In this document: positions 16,624 through 25,511 of the stretch, in pieces
How the letters are laid out: every line of letters begins with the position of its first letter
Position numbering within the stretch: the first letter of the stretch is position 1
Notes under the pieces: generated by a model
Database searches by the model: none
The model's input: the letters and a program-made list of their open reading frames with translations, nothing else
What the model was told of the DNA's origin: nothing
Assembly (NCBI RefSeq): GCF_003953935.1
Contig: NZ_RXLQ01000001.1
Coordinates: 98,121 to 162,120, forward strand
Direction of reading: 5' to 3'
DNA: 64,000 nt
Source of the DNA: Massilia atriviolacea
GTDB lineage: Bacteria; Pseudomonadota; Gammaproteobacteria; Burkholderiales; Burkholderiaceae_D
Made by a program: the position numbers and the translations under genes

Positions 16624-19503
16624 TCAGGGCTTGACGTCGAATTCGCCGACGAAGACCGTCTCGCTGCGGTCCTTCAGGCGCAGCGTGATGGCCTGCTCCT
16701 TCTGGCGCGGCGTGCCGAACGCGGTAAACAGCTTGACCTGCAAGGTCGTCGCACCCGCCACCACCTGCTGGCGGTTGCCGTAGTAGTTGGCTTCGATCCG
16801 GTATTTGCCGGGCGTTGCGCGGCGCACCGAAAATTCCTCCGGCCCGTAGCCACCCGTGAAGTCGTTCGACATGCGCGCGCCCGCGCTCGACAGGCGGTGC
16901 GCATAGCTCGATTTTTCGCCATGCGGGTCCGTTACCCACAAATCCATGTCGCTGTTGTCGGCGTCCCAGGTCAGCACCACGCGCAGGTCGAGCGGCAGGT
17001 TGGCGCGCAGGCGCGGGTCGATGCGGCGCAGGTCCAGCGCCTTGGGCGACGCGGCGGCGATGGCGTTGATCTCGGCCAGCACGATCGTTTCGATGTCCGG
17101 GAAGCGGCCGTTCCATGGGCGCTCGACCACCTCGTACAGCGTGTCGATCGCTTCCTGGGTCTGGCCGGTGGCAGCGAGCGCGAGGCCCAGGTCGCGGTAG
17201 GATTGCGGTTCTTCCCCGGCCAGGCGCAGCACTTTCCGGAACACCGGCACCGCCAGTTGCGGCGCGCCGGCCTGCAGCAGGCGATACCCCAGAATGCGCA
17301 GCACCGCGCGGTTTTCCAGGTCCATCTCGGCCAGGTTGGACAGTACGCGCAGGGCCAGGTCGCGCTGGCCTTTTTCCAGCAGGATGTCGGCGGCGTCGAG
17401 GTAGAAGGCGCTGCTGTTGGCGTAGTCCGGCTTCTGGTCCAGGTAGATCGCGTACACGCTGGCGGCATCGGCGTCGCGCAAGCGCTGGATGTAGGGTGCG
17501 TTCGGCACCCATTTTTTCAGGCCGATGCCGATTGTCGCTGGACTGGCGGCCGATTTTTCCTTGCTGAACTGTGCCATCGGCGCCGCAGCCAGGTGATTGC
17601 CCGAGATGGAGCTGCCGACGATCTCGATACGTCGCGCGACAGGGGCGGGTTGCGCCTCCGGCATCGGCGCCGGAGACGCCATCGCAGGCGCCGGCAGTGC
17701 TTCGCGCAATTGCGGTACCGGCTTCGACGGCGCGCGGGCATAGCTCGTGTTCCACCAGGCTGTCCGGTTCTCGAAATTTCTCACTACCTGGTCCAGGTGC
17801 TTGACGCGCGCTGCCTTTCGCTCGCCGCCGCGTTGTTCGTTCAGTTTGCGCCATGTATCGAGATAGTCCTGCGGCGGCTCGATCTCGTAACGCACGTAGT
17901 CTTCAATCGTCTCCAGCACGATCAGCGAGGTTTCGCGGGTCGGGATGCCGAAGCGGCGGCCGATGCGCGCGATTTCGGAGCGATGCAGCTCGGGGTCCGC
18001 TTCCAGTGCGCGCAGGCGCAGCAAGGCCCAGGTCGACGCGGCCAGCGGATGCTGCGGGCTGTCGGCGCCGAGCTGCAGTTTGACCGTCTCTTTTTTGGCG
18101 CCGCCCGCCAGCGTGACCGACAACGTGGCGTCCGGGTCGAGCAGCCGTCCGGCGATGCGCAGCATGCCGTTTTCCACGCGTCCGCCGCCGGCTTCGATAT
18201 CGGTGGCGCCGGTGGCCGAGACTTGGTCGATGCGCGGCTGCGCGGACAGCAGCTGCCCGGTCAAGCCGCCTGGGGCGCCGTGGTCGAACCTGACCACCTG
18301 CCCATGGTTGCGTTCCGCCAGCGCGGCCAGGCGGTTGACATCGGACGAGATGGACGAGACCAGCGCAAACAGGCTCTGGTGCGCCGCGAGGACCGGCGCG
18401 CGCGCCGACCCGTAGTTGGACAGGCCGTCGCTGACCAGCAGGTACTGGTCGACGGCGGATTCCGGCTTCCAGTCATTGAGTGCGCTGGCGCCGTCGTAGC
18501 GTGTGCTTTCGAGCGCGCGCCGCAGGGCGCTCCAGTCGCCGCCTCGGATCTCGAATACCTGCTGCGCTTCCGGGCGGTCGCGCAGGCGCGTCAGGCGCAC
18601 CTGGACCGAGCCAAGCGTACGGAAATAGTGATCGAGTCCGGCCAGCTCCTGGTGGATGTTGCGTTGTTCGCCGGAGCCGGAGCTGTCCCACAGCAGGCCG
18701 ATGACGCGCGGACGGGGGCGCGCTATCTGCGTGGGCGCTACCGGGATCTCGGCCAGGAACCAGGACTGGCCGAGGCGGGTCTCGCGATACACGCGCGCTT
18801 CTGCGGCGGCGCCGGTACGGATGCCGATTTCCTGCTCTGCCTTGTAGTTCTGGCGCTGCAGACGCGCCTCGTAACCGCCGGCCGTGCGTTCGAAGCGCAG
18901 ATCGTGGCCGTTGCTGGAGACCAGCGGCGCTTGCGCGGCATCGTTAACGCGGATGGCCAGGTCGAATTTGCGTACCTCGCCAAAGGCCAGCGGCAGCTGG
19001 TAGGCCCAATGGGCGCCGCTGCGGATCAAGGGGCCGGCGTAGCTCAGTTCCACCGTGCGGGTCTGGCGCGGCATGATGGGGTAGACGCGCAGCTTGAAGT
19101 TGTTCCCCTGGGTGACTTCGAGCAGGGCCGGATCGACGCCACGGCGCTCGATTTCTTCGAACACGGCGCGGCCACGCGCTTTTTCGACGGGGACGGCGGG
19201 ACGCATTTTGCCGTCGATGTCGAGGGCGAAGGCGTTCACCTGCTGGCCGTCGGGCAGCGGGAATTGCAGGTTCCCCTCGAGCTGGCGCGGGTTCGGGTTG
19301 TAGAACTCCATGCGCACGGTGGTTTGCGCCATGCCGCCGCTGATCTCGGCGCTGATGGACAAGGCCTGCAGCTCGATCGGCCTGGCGTCGGCCACTGTCT
19401 GGATCAACGGCGGGGGCGGGCGGTCGATGATGCGGGGAGTGAGCGCGTGGGTCACGGGACTGGCGGCCAGCAGCAGCGCGAGGGTGAGGAATCGGTTGAT
19501 CAT
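16624..19503 (-). CDS. Exported VIT / von Willebrand A-like protein with TPR-type region and DUF2135
   Basis: A 959-residue secreted or periplasmic protein. The start at 19503 (MINRFLTLALLLAASPVTHA) gives a clean signal peptide; the ATG 24 bp upstream does not. A VIT domain follows (about 45-170, LEGNLQFPLPDGQQVNAFAL, RGRAVFEEIERRGVDPALLE), then a VWA-like domain whose metal site is altered (LLWDSSGSGE in place of DxSxS), helical TPR-like repeats (about 640-830), and a C-terminal DUF2135 domain (TWDADNSDMDLWVTDP). It converges on the sigma/anti-sigma pair with 18 bp between the stops. It may be an envelope target or signal protein of that system, which is inference. Confidence 0.8.
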   Translation of the reverse strand: MINRFLTLALLLAASPVTHALTPRIIDRPPPPLIQTVADARPIELQALSISAEISGGMAQTTVRMEFYNPNPRQLEGNLQFPLPDGQQVNAFALDIDGKMRPAVPVEKARGRAVFEEIERRGVDPALLEVTQGNNFKLRVYPIMPRQTRTVELSYAGPLIRSGAHWAYQLPLAFGEVRKFDLAIRVNDAAQAPLVSSNGHDLRFERTAGGYEARLQRQNYKAEQEIGIRTGAAAEARVYRETRLGQSWFLAEIPVAPTQIARPRPRVIGLLWDSSGSGEQRNIHQELAGLDHYFRTLGSVQVRLTRLRDRPEAQQVFEIRGGDWSALRRALESTRYDGASALNDWKPESAVDQYLLVSDGLSNYGSARAPVLAAHQSLFALVSSISSDVNRLAALAERNHGQVVRFDHGAPGGLTGQLLSAQPRIDQVSATGATDIEAGGGRVENGMLRIAGRLLDPDATLSVTLAGGAKKETVKLQLGADSPQHPLAASTWALLRLRALEADPELHRSEIARIGRRFGIPTRETSLIVLETIEDYVRYEIEPPQDYLDTWRKLNEQRGGERKAARVKHLDQVVRNFENRTAWWNTSYARAPSKPVPQLREALPAPAMASPAPMPEAQPAPVARRIEIVGSSISGNHLAAAPMAQFSKEKSAASPATIGIGLKKWVPNAPYIQRLRDADAASVYAIYLDQKPDYANSSAFYLDAADILLEKGQRDLALRVLSNLAEMDLENRAVLRILGYRLLQAGAPQLAVPVFRKVLRLAGEEPQSYRDLGLALAATGQTQEAIDTLYEVVERPWNGRFPDIETIVLAEINAIAAASPKALDLRRIDPRLRANLPLDLRVVLTWDADNSDMDLWVTDPHGEKSSYAHRLSSAGARMSNDFTGGYGPEEFSVRRATPGKYRIEANYYGNRQQVVAGATTLQVKLFTAFGTPRQKEQAITLRLKDRSETVFVGEFDVKP

Positions 19504-19732
19504 GGGAAGCTCCGGTGCACCGGTCATGCCGGCATTGGGTATGGAACGGAGCGGAGGGCGAAACGGGGTTAGGGACCGTGAAAAATTGTGATGGCGGACG
19601 TTTTATTGTGGAAAGGATGCTAAACGGCAAGCCAATCCGCATAGATGCCTGGTGAATTGATGAGTTCGTGTCCGAATGTCAGACCTGGCACCGGGGTGGA
19701 CACGGACGGGGCGGTTACGGGGGCGCGGGACG

Positions 19733-19758
19733 AAAAAAAAGACAGGGGGGGCCTGTCT
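19733..19758 (-). terminator. Rho-independent terminator of the Ala/Lys-rich gene
   Basis: On the minus strand GACAGG-CCCCC-CCTGTC is followed by eight T residues. It begins 24 bp after the stop of the gene at 19782-20111. Confidence 0.85.
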
Positions 19759-19781
19759 CTTTCTTCTCACTGCGGAACAAC

Positions 19782-20111
19782 TTATTTCATTGCTGCGTCT
19801 TTTTTGGCTTCTGCGGCCTCGACAGCCTTGTCGGCTTTGGCTTCCGCCTTGGCTTTTTTGGCTTTCGAATGGGCTTTGGCTTTCGATTTGGTGGCGTCGG
19901 CGTTGGCTTCGGCGACGTCGGCCTTGGCTTCGGCAGCCGCTTTTTCTACCTTGGCGTCCGCTTTGGCTTCGGCTTTGGCGGCTTTGGCGTCGGCTTTGAC
20001 GACTTCTTTCGTTTCTTTTGCTTCGGCTTTAGCGACTGGCGCGGCAGGAGCCTGGGCAAAAACCGAGGTAGCGAACAGACCGGCGATCAGCGATGCGATA
20101 ACTTTTTTCAT
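19782..20111 (-). CDS. Small exported Ala/Lys-rich low-complexity protein
   Basis: 109 residues: a signal peptide (MKKVIASLIAGLFATSVFA, cleaved after FAQA or before) and a mature part made almost only of Ala, Lys, Glu and Asp in AKAEAKADAK-like repeats. It should form a single long charged helix, like histone-H1-like or PhaF-type tails, but it is exported. The function is unknown. It has its own terminator and probably its own promoter, which suggests high monocistronic expression. Frequent repeats at DNA level (GGCTTTGGC) may make its length vary. Confidence 0.8.
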   Translation of the reverse strand: MKKVIASLIAGLFATSVFAQAPAAPVAKAEAKETKEVVKADAKAAKAEAKADAKVEKAAAEAKADVAEANADATKSKAKAHSKAKKAKAEAKADKAVEAAEAKKDAAMK

Positions 20112-20309
20112 GGTGTTTCCTCAGTGTGGTTGTATGGTGGATCATTTCTTGGGTGCTACAGAGCCACTAACGCGCCCGCTTCCATCCCAGTTGACGCGTT
20201 TTACAACTACTTACAATCAGTCCAGGCCGGCGCTCGGTTAGCTGGCGAACAGTCGTCGGGCTCGCCTGGTCCTAGACTCGGCGAACACCACATTGAAGAG
20301 GTTGCCGCC
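20112..20309. promoter_or_regulatory. Divergent promoter region between the Ala/Lys-rich gene and ligD
   Basis: 198 bp of non-coding sequence. TTGACG at 20191 and TACAAT at 20212 resemble -35 and -10 boxes for ligD, but the spacer is only 15 bp, so this is a weak call. No palindrome or repeat stands out. Confidence 0.3.
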
Positions 20310-22901
20310 ATGCCGGACGCACTCAAGGTCTACAAGTCCAAACGCGACTTTTCGATTACCTCCGAACCCGCCGAGGGCGGGGAGGCGGCTCCCGATGCGC
20401 TGACCTTCGTCATCCAGAAGCATTGGGCCAGCCGCCTGCATTACGACTTCCGGCTGGAACTGGACGGCACCATGAAGAGCTGGGCCGTACCCAAGGGCCC
20501 CAGTTACGATACCAGGGACAAGCGCATGGCGGTGCACGTCGAGGACCATCCGATCTCGTATGCGAGCTTCGAGGGCACGATTCCGGAGAAGCAGTACGGT
20601 GCGGGCAAGGTGATCATCTGGGACAAGGGCATCTGGCAGCCGCTCGACGATCCGCACAAGGGCTACCGCAGCGGGAACCTCAAGTTCGAGATCCACGGCC
20701 ATAAAATGCGCGGCAAGTGGGTGCTGGTGCGGATGAAGGGCAAGGGCGAGAAGCAGGAGCCCTGGCTCTTGATCAAGGAAAAGGACGATTACGCCAAACC
20801 CGCCGCCGAGTTTTCGGTGGTCGACGAGATGCCCGACAGCGTCAGCAAGCTGCCCATGCCGGGCGCCAAGGCCGTCAAATCCAGGGCCAAACCCAAAGCC
20901 GGGACGACGGCGCCGCCCGCAGCCCGGAAAAACGCCAGCCATGGCATGCCGGCGCAGGCGCGCAAGGCGGCGCTGCCGGCGTCGCTCGCGCCGGAACTGG
21001 CAACCCTGGTCGACCAGCCGCCGGGCGACCCGGACGAGTGGATCTTCGAGGTCAAGTTCGACGGCTACCGCCTGCTGGCGCGCATCGAAGGCAAGCAGGT
21101 GCAGCTGATCACCCGCAATGGCCACGACTGGACCCACAAGCTCGAACCGCTGCACAAGGAACTGGTCAAACTCAAGCTGCCGGACGGCTGGTACGACGGC
21201 GAAATCGTGGTGCATGACGAGAACGGCCGCCCCGACTTCGGGCTGCTGCAAGGGGCGTTCGACGGCGCCAGCACGGCCGATATCGTGTATTTCATGTTCG
21301 ACGCGCCTTATTTCAAGGGCCACGACCTGCGCGACGCGCCGCTGGAAGCGCGCCGCGCGCTGCTGGGCGCGGTGCTGGACAAGGCGCCATCCGATGCGGT
21401 GCGTTTTTCGGCCGAATTCGGCACCGATCCGGAGGAACTGGTGGTGGCCGCCTGCAAGCTCGGACTGGAGGGCGTGATCGGCAAACGGCGCGATTCGCGC
21501 TATGTCACGCGCCGTTCGCCGGACTGGATCAAGCTCAAATGCGGTCAGCGCCAGGAATTCGTCATCGGCGGCTATACCGATCCGCAGGGCTCGCGCGCCG
21601 GCATCGGGGCGCTGCTGCTCGGGACGCACGACAAGGACGGCGTGCTGCGCTACGCCGGTAACGTCGGCAGCGGCTTTACCCAGGCTACCCTGCGCGACCT
21701 GAAAGACAAGTTGAGCGCCCTCGATACGGACCAGAGCCCGTTTCCGCCGAAGTCGGTGGCGGGCCGCAAGCACCATTGGGTCAAGCCCACGCTGGTGGCG
21801 GAGGTCAGCTTCGCCGCGTGGACCAGTGCCGGGTCGATCCGCCATGCCGTGTTCCAGGGCCTGCGCATCGATAAACCGGCAAAAGGAATACGGCGCGAAG
21901 TCGCCAGACAGATGGAGGATACGATGCACACCCAAACGGATAGCAAGGCGCAGCCGAAAACCAGGGCCAGGGCTGCGGCGAAGAAGGCGGAACCGGTGGC
22001 GCCCGAGGGCAAGCTGCCGGCCACGCTCAAGGTCACCAACGGCGAACGTGTCATTGACGACAAAAGCGGCACCACCAAGCTGGATTTGATTCGCTATTAC
22101 GCGCTGGTGGGCTCGCTGATGATGGAGCACCTCAAGGGACGCCCGGTATCGCTGGTGCGCGCGCCGAGCGGCGTGGGCGGCGAGCTGTTCTTCCAGAAGC
22201 ACTCCGAGGTGGACAAACTGCCCGGCGTCAAGCAGATGGACCAGGCGCTCGACCCCGATCATCCGCCGATGCTCGAAGTGGGCAGCGTGGGAGGCATCCT
22301 GTCGGCGGCGCAGTGGAACGTGGTGGAGTTCCACACCCAGAACGCGACAGGCAAAAGCTACGACGCGCCCAACCGCATGGTGTTCGACCTGGATCCGGGC
22401 GAGGGCGTCGACTGGGCCGCCATCCAGGAGGCGGCGCAGCTGATGCACGCCTTCCTGGAGGAACTCGGCCTGCCGTCCTTCCTCAAGACCAGCGGCGGCA
22501 AGGGCTTGCACGTGGTAGTGCCGCTCAAGGGCGGACTCGATTGGGATACGGTCAAGGATTTTTCGCAGGAGGTGGTGCGCCATCTGGCGGCCACCTTGCC
22601 GGACCGGTTTGCGTTCAAGAGCGGGCCGAAAAACCGGGTCGGAAAGATCTTCATCGATTACCTGCGCAACGGGCGTGGCGCCACCACCGCGTGCGCGTGG
22701 TCGGCGCGGGTGCGCCCGGGGCTGGGGATTTCGGTGCCGGTGGGGTGGGATGAACTGGCCGCGCTCAAGTCGGGCGACCAGTGGACGGTGAAGAACGTGC
22801 ACACCCGGCTCGATCACGGCAACGCGCCGTGGGACGGCTACGCCAAAGCCGCCAAAACGCTGACGGCGGCCATGAAGAAGCTGGGCTTCAAGAAGCAATG
22901 A
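20310..22901 (+). CDS. ligD: ATP-dependent DNA ligase LigD (non-homologous end joining)
   Basis: An 863-residue three-domain NHEJ enzyme in the Pseudomonas order. The 3'-phosphoesterase domain comes first (about 20-170, FVIQKHWASRLHYDFRLEL, with metal-binding His and Asp, and YGAGKVIIWDKG). The ligase domain is at about 225-540 with adenylated Lys249 in EVKFDGYR. The primase-polymerase domain is at about 575-863 (MVFDLDPGEGVDW, SGGKGLHVVVPL, FIDYLRN). A Lys/Ala-rich linker joins each pair. The start at 20310 fits the conserved N-terminus; an open frame upstream is not conserved-looking. It acts with Ku (25512-26549), which lies 2.6 kb away on the other strand, rather than beside it. Confidence 0.95.
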   Translation: MPDALKVYKSKRDFSITSEPAEGGEAAPDALTFVIQKHWASRLHYDFRLELDGTMKSWAVPKGPSYDTRDKRMAVHVEDHPISYASFEGTIPEKQYGAGKVIIWDKGIWQPLDDPHKGYRSGNLKFEIHGHKMRGKWVLVRMKGKGEKQEPWLLIKEKDDYAKPAAEFSVVDEMPDSVSKLPMPGAKAVKSRAKPKAGTTAPPAARKNASHGMPAQARKAALPASLAPELATLVDQPPGDPDEWIFEVKFDGYRLLARIEGKQVQLITRNGHDWTHKLEPLHKELVKLKLPDGWYDGEIVVHDENGRPDFGLLQGAFDGASTADIVYFMFDAPYFKGHDLRDAPLEARRALLGAVLDKAPSDAVRFSAEFGTDPEELVVAACKLGLEGVIGKRRDSRYVTRRSPDWIKLKCGQRQEFVIGGYTDPQGSRAGIGALLLGTHDKDGVLRYAGNVGSGFTQATLRDLKDKLSALDTDQSPFPPKSVAGRKHHWVKPTLVAEVSFAAWTSAGSIRHAVFQGLRIDKPAKGIRREVARQMEDTMHTQTDSKAQPKTRARAAAKKAEPVAPEGKLPATLKVTNGERVIDDKSGTTKLDLIRYYALVGSLMMEHLKGRPVSLVRAPSGVGGELFFQKHSEVDKLPGVKQMDQALDPDHPPMLEVGSVGGILSAAQWNVVEFHTQNATGKSYDAPNRMVFDLDPGEGVDWAAIQEAAQLMHAFLEELGLPSFLKTSGGKGLHVVVPLKGGLDWDTVKDFSQEVVRHLAATLPDRFAFKSGPKNRVGKIFIDYLRNGRGATTACAWSARVRPGLGISVPVGWDELAALKSGDQWTVKNVHTRLDHGNAPWDGYAKAAKTLTAAMKKLGFKKQ

Positions 22902-22934
22902 CGCGCGCGCGGCAGGAGCCCGCGCGCCGGGTGC

Positions 22935-24386
22935 TTACCCGATGTTCAGCGCGGCCCGCACGCCGGCGCCGTAGGCGCTGTCGGCCTTGTCGAAGTGGGC
23001 CAGCTGGCGCTGCAGGATCTCGTCGCTGACCTGGCTCAGGGGACCGGCCAGGTTGGCGCACAGGTTCAGCTTTTCCTGCGCGCTCAGGAGGCGGAACAGG
23101 TTGCCGGCCTGGGTGTAGTCGTCTTCCACGCCGCGTCCGTCGAAGCGGCCGGCGCCGCCGCGCAGGGCCAGTTCCGGCTCGCCGTGGCCCATGCCGCGCG
23201 GGGCGCTGCCGGTCGCATTGACGGTGGCGTAGTTCTGCGCCGCGCCGCCGTTATGGACGGCCATCGTGCCGTCGCGCTGCTGGTTGTGGAACGGGCAGCG
23301 CGGCGCGTTCACCGGCAGGTGCTGGTGGTTGGTGCCGACGCGGTACAACTGGGCGTCGTGGTAGGCGAACAGGCGGCCTTGCAGCATCTTGTCCGGCGAG
23401 TAGCCCATGCCCGGCACCGCGTTCGCTGGCGAAAACGCCACCTGCTCGACTTCCGCGTGGTAGTTGTCGGGATTGCGATTGAGCTCGAAAATGCCGACCG
23501 GGTGCAGCGGAAAATCGCGGTGCGGCCAGACCTTGGTCAGGTCGAACGGATTCCAGCCGGTGCGCGCTTCCCAGTCTTCCAGCTGCTGCTCCGTCGCCAC
23601 CTGCAGCCGCACTTCCCACTGCGGGAATTCGCCGCGTTCGATGGCGCCGAACAGGTCGCGCTGGGCGTAGTCCGGGTCTTCGCCGGCGATGCGCGCGGCG
23701 TCGGCGGCCGACAGGTTCTTGATCCCCTGGCGCGTCTTGAAGTGCCACTTGACGTAGACACGTTCGCCGGCGGCGTTGATCAGGCTATAGGTGTGGCTGC
23801 CGAAACCGTCCATGTGGCGGTAGCCGTCCGGCGTGCCACGGTCTGAGAACAGCATCGTCACCTGGTGCAGGCTTTCCGGCGCCTTGCTCCAGAAGTCGAA
23901 CATCATCGTCGGCGACTTCAGGTTGCTGCGCGGGCAGCGCTTCTGGGTGTGGATGAAGTCGGGGAATTTGATCGGGTCCTTGATGAAGAACATCGGTGTG
24001 TTGTTGCCGACCAGGTCCCAGTTGCCTTCTTCCGTGTAGAAGCGCACGGCGAAACCGCGCGGATCGCGTTCGGTGTCGGCGCTGCCGCGTTCACCGCCAA
24101 CGGTGGAAAAGCGGGCGAAGGTGTCGGTCTTCTTGCCGACGGCGCCGAACAGTGTCGCCTTGGTGAGGTGGGTGATGTCGTGCGTGACGGTGAAGCTGCC
24201 GTAGGCGCCCGATCCCTTGGCGTGCACCACGCGCTCGGGAATGCGCTCGCGGTTGAAGTGCTGGAGCTTTTCGATCAGGTGGAAGTCCTGCAGCAGCAGC
24301 GGGCCGCGCGGGCCGGCGCTGATGGCGTTCTGGTTATCGGCAACCGGGATGCCGGATGCGGTGGTGATCTGTTGGTCCTGGCTCAT
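22935..24386 (-). CDS. katA: Monofunctional heme catalase
   Basis: A 483-residue small-subunit clade 3-type catalase, degrading H2O2 to water and O2. The distal His is in RVVHAKGSGAYG, the distal Asn in GNNTPMFF, and the proximal heme Tyr in RLFAYHDAQLYRVG. NADPH-binding and tetramer segments are complete and the length is normal. It is transcribed toward ligD, with 33 bp between stops. The 95-bp upstream region is AT-rich (TTAAATATATCCGTTTAATAG). No OxyR site can be assigned with confidence. Confidence 0.95.
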   Translation of the reverse strand: MSQDQQITTASGIPVADNQNAISAGPRGPLLLQDFHLIEKLQHFNRERIPERVVHAKGSGAYGSFTVTHDITHLTKATLFGAVGKKTDTFARFSTVGGERGSADTERDPRGFAVRFYTEEGNWDLVGNNTPMFFIKDPIKFPDFIHTQKRCPRSNLKSPTMMFDFWSKAPESLHQVTMLFSDRGTPDGYRHMDGFGSHTYSLINAAGERVYVKWHFKTRQGIKNLSAADAARIAGEDPDYAQRDLFGAIERGEFPQWEVRLQVATEQQLEDWEARTGWNPFDLTKVWPHRDFPLHPVGIFELNRNPDNYHAEVEQVAFSPANAVPGMGYSPDKMLQGRLFAYHDAQLYRVGTNHQHLPVNAPRCPFHNQQRDGTMAVHNGGAAQNYATVNATGSAPRGMGHGEPELALRGGAGRFDGRGVEDDYTQAGNLFRLLSAQEKLNLCANLAGPLSQVSDEILQRQLAHFDKADSAYGAGVRAALNIG

Positions 24387-24481
24387 GCTTGCAACTCCTC
24401 AGTGGTGATTCGATGCAAGAAGTGTAGTTGAGGCAACCAATTAGTCAAAGGCAATTAAATATATCCGTTTAATAGTTTTGT

Positions 24482-24838
24482 TCAATCGACCTTGGCGGGA
24501 GCCGGGAAGAGGTAGCTGACAACGAACATGCCCAGCGCCGGCAGAAGGGTGGTGATGAAGGCGACGCCGAATGCGTCGCCACCGCTGGCGAATCCGACGA
24601 TGGGCGTCAGGACGCAGAGCAGGACGTACATGCCGAACCGGATGGCTTTGGTTTTGAAGGGCATGCCGGAAAACGCCAGGTACCAGATGAGCCACGCCGA
24701 AATGAATGCCACCGGCCAGCACAGCATGAGCCAGATCAGCGCGTACGGGCTAGCCAGGGCGACCGCGCCGATGGCGCACGACAGGAAGGCGACGTAGACC
24801 GCCGCAGCGCACAGGTGCCTGGCGCCCTTGCTGCTCAT
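24482..24838 (-). CDS. Small membrane protein, four predicted helices
   Basis: 118 residues from the ATG at 24838; the in-frame ATG at 24871 would overlap the upstream gene. Four hydrophobic segments are visible (about 8-28, 32-52, 62-80, 88-110), with no motif I recognise. It starts 7 bp after the stop of the gene at 24846-25196, so the two are likely cotranscribed. Function unknown. Confidence 0.65.
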   Translation of the reverse strand: MSSKGARHLCAAAVYVAFLSCAIGAVALASPYALIWLMLCWPVAFISAWLIWYLAFSGMPFKTKAIRFGMYVLLCVLTPIVGFASGGDAFGVAFITTLLPALGMFVVSYLFPAPAKVD

Positions 24839-24845
24839 GGGCGCT

Positions 24846-25196
24846 TCAGTCCTTGACGACGACGATGCCACGGCCGTAGCCGCCGTGCGCCTTCGGCAGC
24901 AGGATGCACAGCATGGCCGCCTTGTCGGTGCCGGCGATCGATTTGATTACCTGGCGCTGATCGTCGTAGTCTTCGGACGCGCGCAGCTGGTCGGCGCTCA
25001 TGCCGGAGCGCTTGACCTGGCTCTCCAGGCGTTCCTTGTCGACGGTCAGCTTGGGGCAGTTTGCGGCGGCGTAGTCGGCCGACGCCATGGCGGCCGCCAC
25101 CTGCGCCTGGATGGCTTCCTGCTCGGTCGCATCGGCGAGTGCCGCGCCGCAGCTTGCCGCCAGCACCACCGCCGCTGTCAAGTGAGTCAATGTCAT
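24846..25196 (-). CDS. Small exported protein of unknown function
   Basis: 116 residues: signal peptide (MTLTHLTAAVVLAASCGAALA), then a helical mature part with two cysteines (NCPKL and LCILLP) that could form a disulfide. The C-terminus is GGYGRGIVVVKD. It is the first gene of a pair with the membrane protein at 24482-24838. No recognised domain. Periplasmic location is likely. Confidence 0.7.
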   Translation of the reverse strand: MTLTHLTAAVVLAASCGAALADATEQEAIQAQVAAAMASADYAAANCPKLTVDKERLESQVKRSGMSADQLRASEDYDDQRQVIKSIAGTDKAAMLCILLPKAHGGYGRGIVVVKD

Positions 25197-25259
25197 GCTG
25201 ATGTCCTGTTAACTGGTTGTTGACATTATCGCATGCTCATCGGACATCGATCTGGATAG

Positions 25260-25496
25260 TCAGCTATCCTCGTTCTTGCGAATGCCGCGCACGTTCAGAA
25301 CCAGCAGTCCGATGTTGAGGGCAATGAGCGCCCAGGCGGCCTCGCCCCAGCCCCAGGCGATCCACATCAGGTTACCGACGATGAGCATCCAGAAGGCGAC
25401 GATGCGCTTGCCGGCTTTTTTCGATCCCATCCACCATGCGGCGGCAAGGCTGATCGCCATTGCCGGCCATTCGAGTAAGGCAAACATCTCGTCCAT
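25260..25496 (-). CDS. Small membrane protein, three predicted helices
   Basis: 78 residues, mostly hydrophobic (about 8-23, 31-50, 54-70), Trp-rich (AWWMGSKKAGKR, MWIAWGWGEAAW). It lies 15 bp after the stop of ku, in the same direction, so it is probably the last gene of the SDR-ku transcript. It resembles small PnuC/YgjV-like helix bundles only in general character. Function unknown. Confidence 0.65.
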   Translation of the reverse strand: MDEMFALLEWPAMAISLAAAWWMGSKKAGKRIVAFWMLIVGNLMWIAWGWGEAAWALIALNIGLLVLNVRGIRKNEDS

Positions 25497-25511
25497 GCGT
25501 CCCCTTTGGCG

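Noticed and set aside
16897-19572. 891-codon plus-strand ORF opposite the VIT protein
   Set aside because: Shadow frame, low complexity with many Arg and Gln, no motif.
19668-20309. N-terminal extension of LigD from an upstream open frame
   Set aside because: The extension reads through the opposite strand of the Ala/Lys-rich gene and gives Phe/Gly-rich nonsense; the LigD N-terminus MPDALKVYKSKRDFS fits at 20310.
20238-22898. 886-codon minus-strand ORF opposite ligD
   Set aside because: Shadow frame without motif; ligD is unambiguous.
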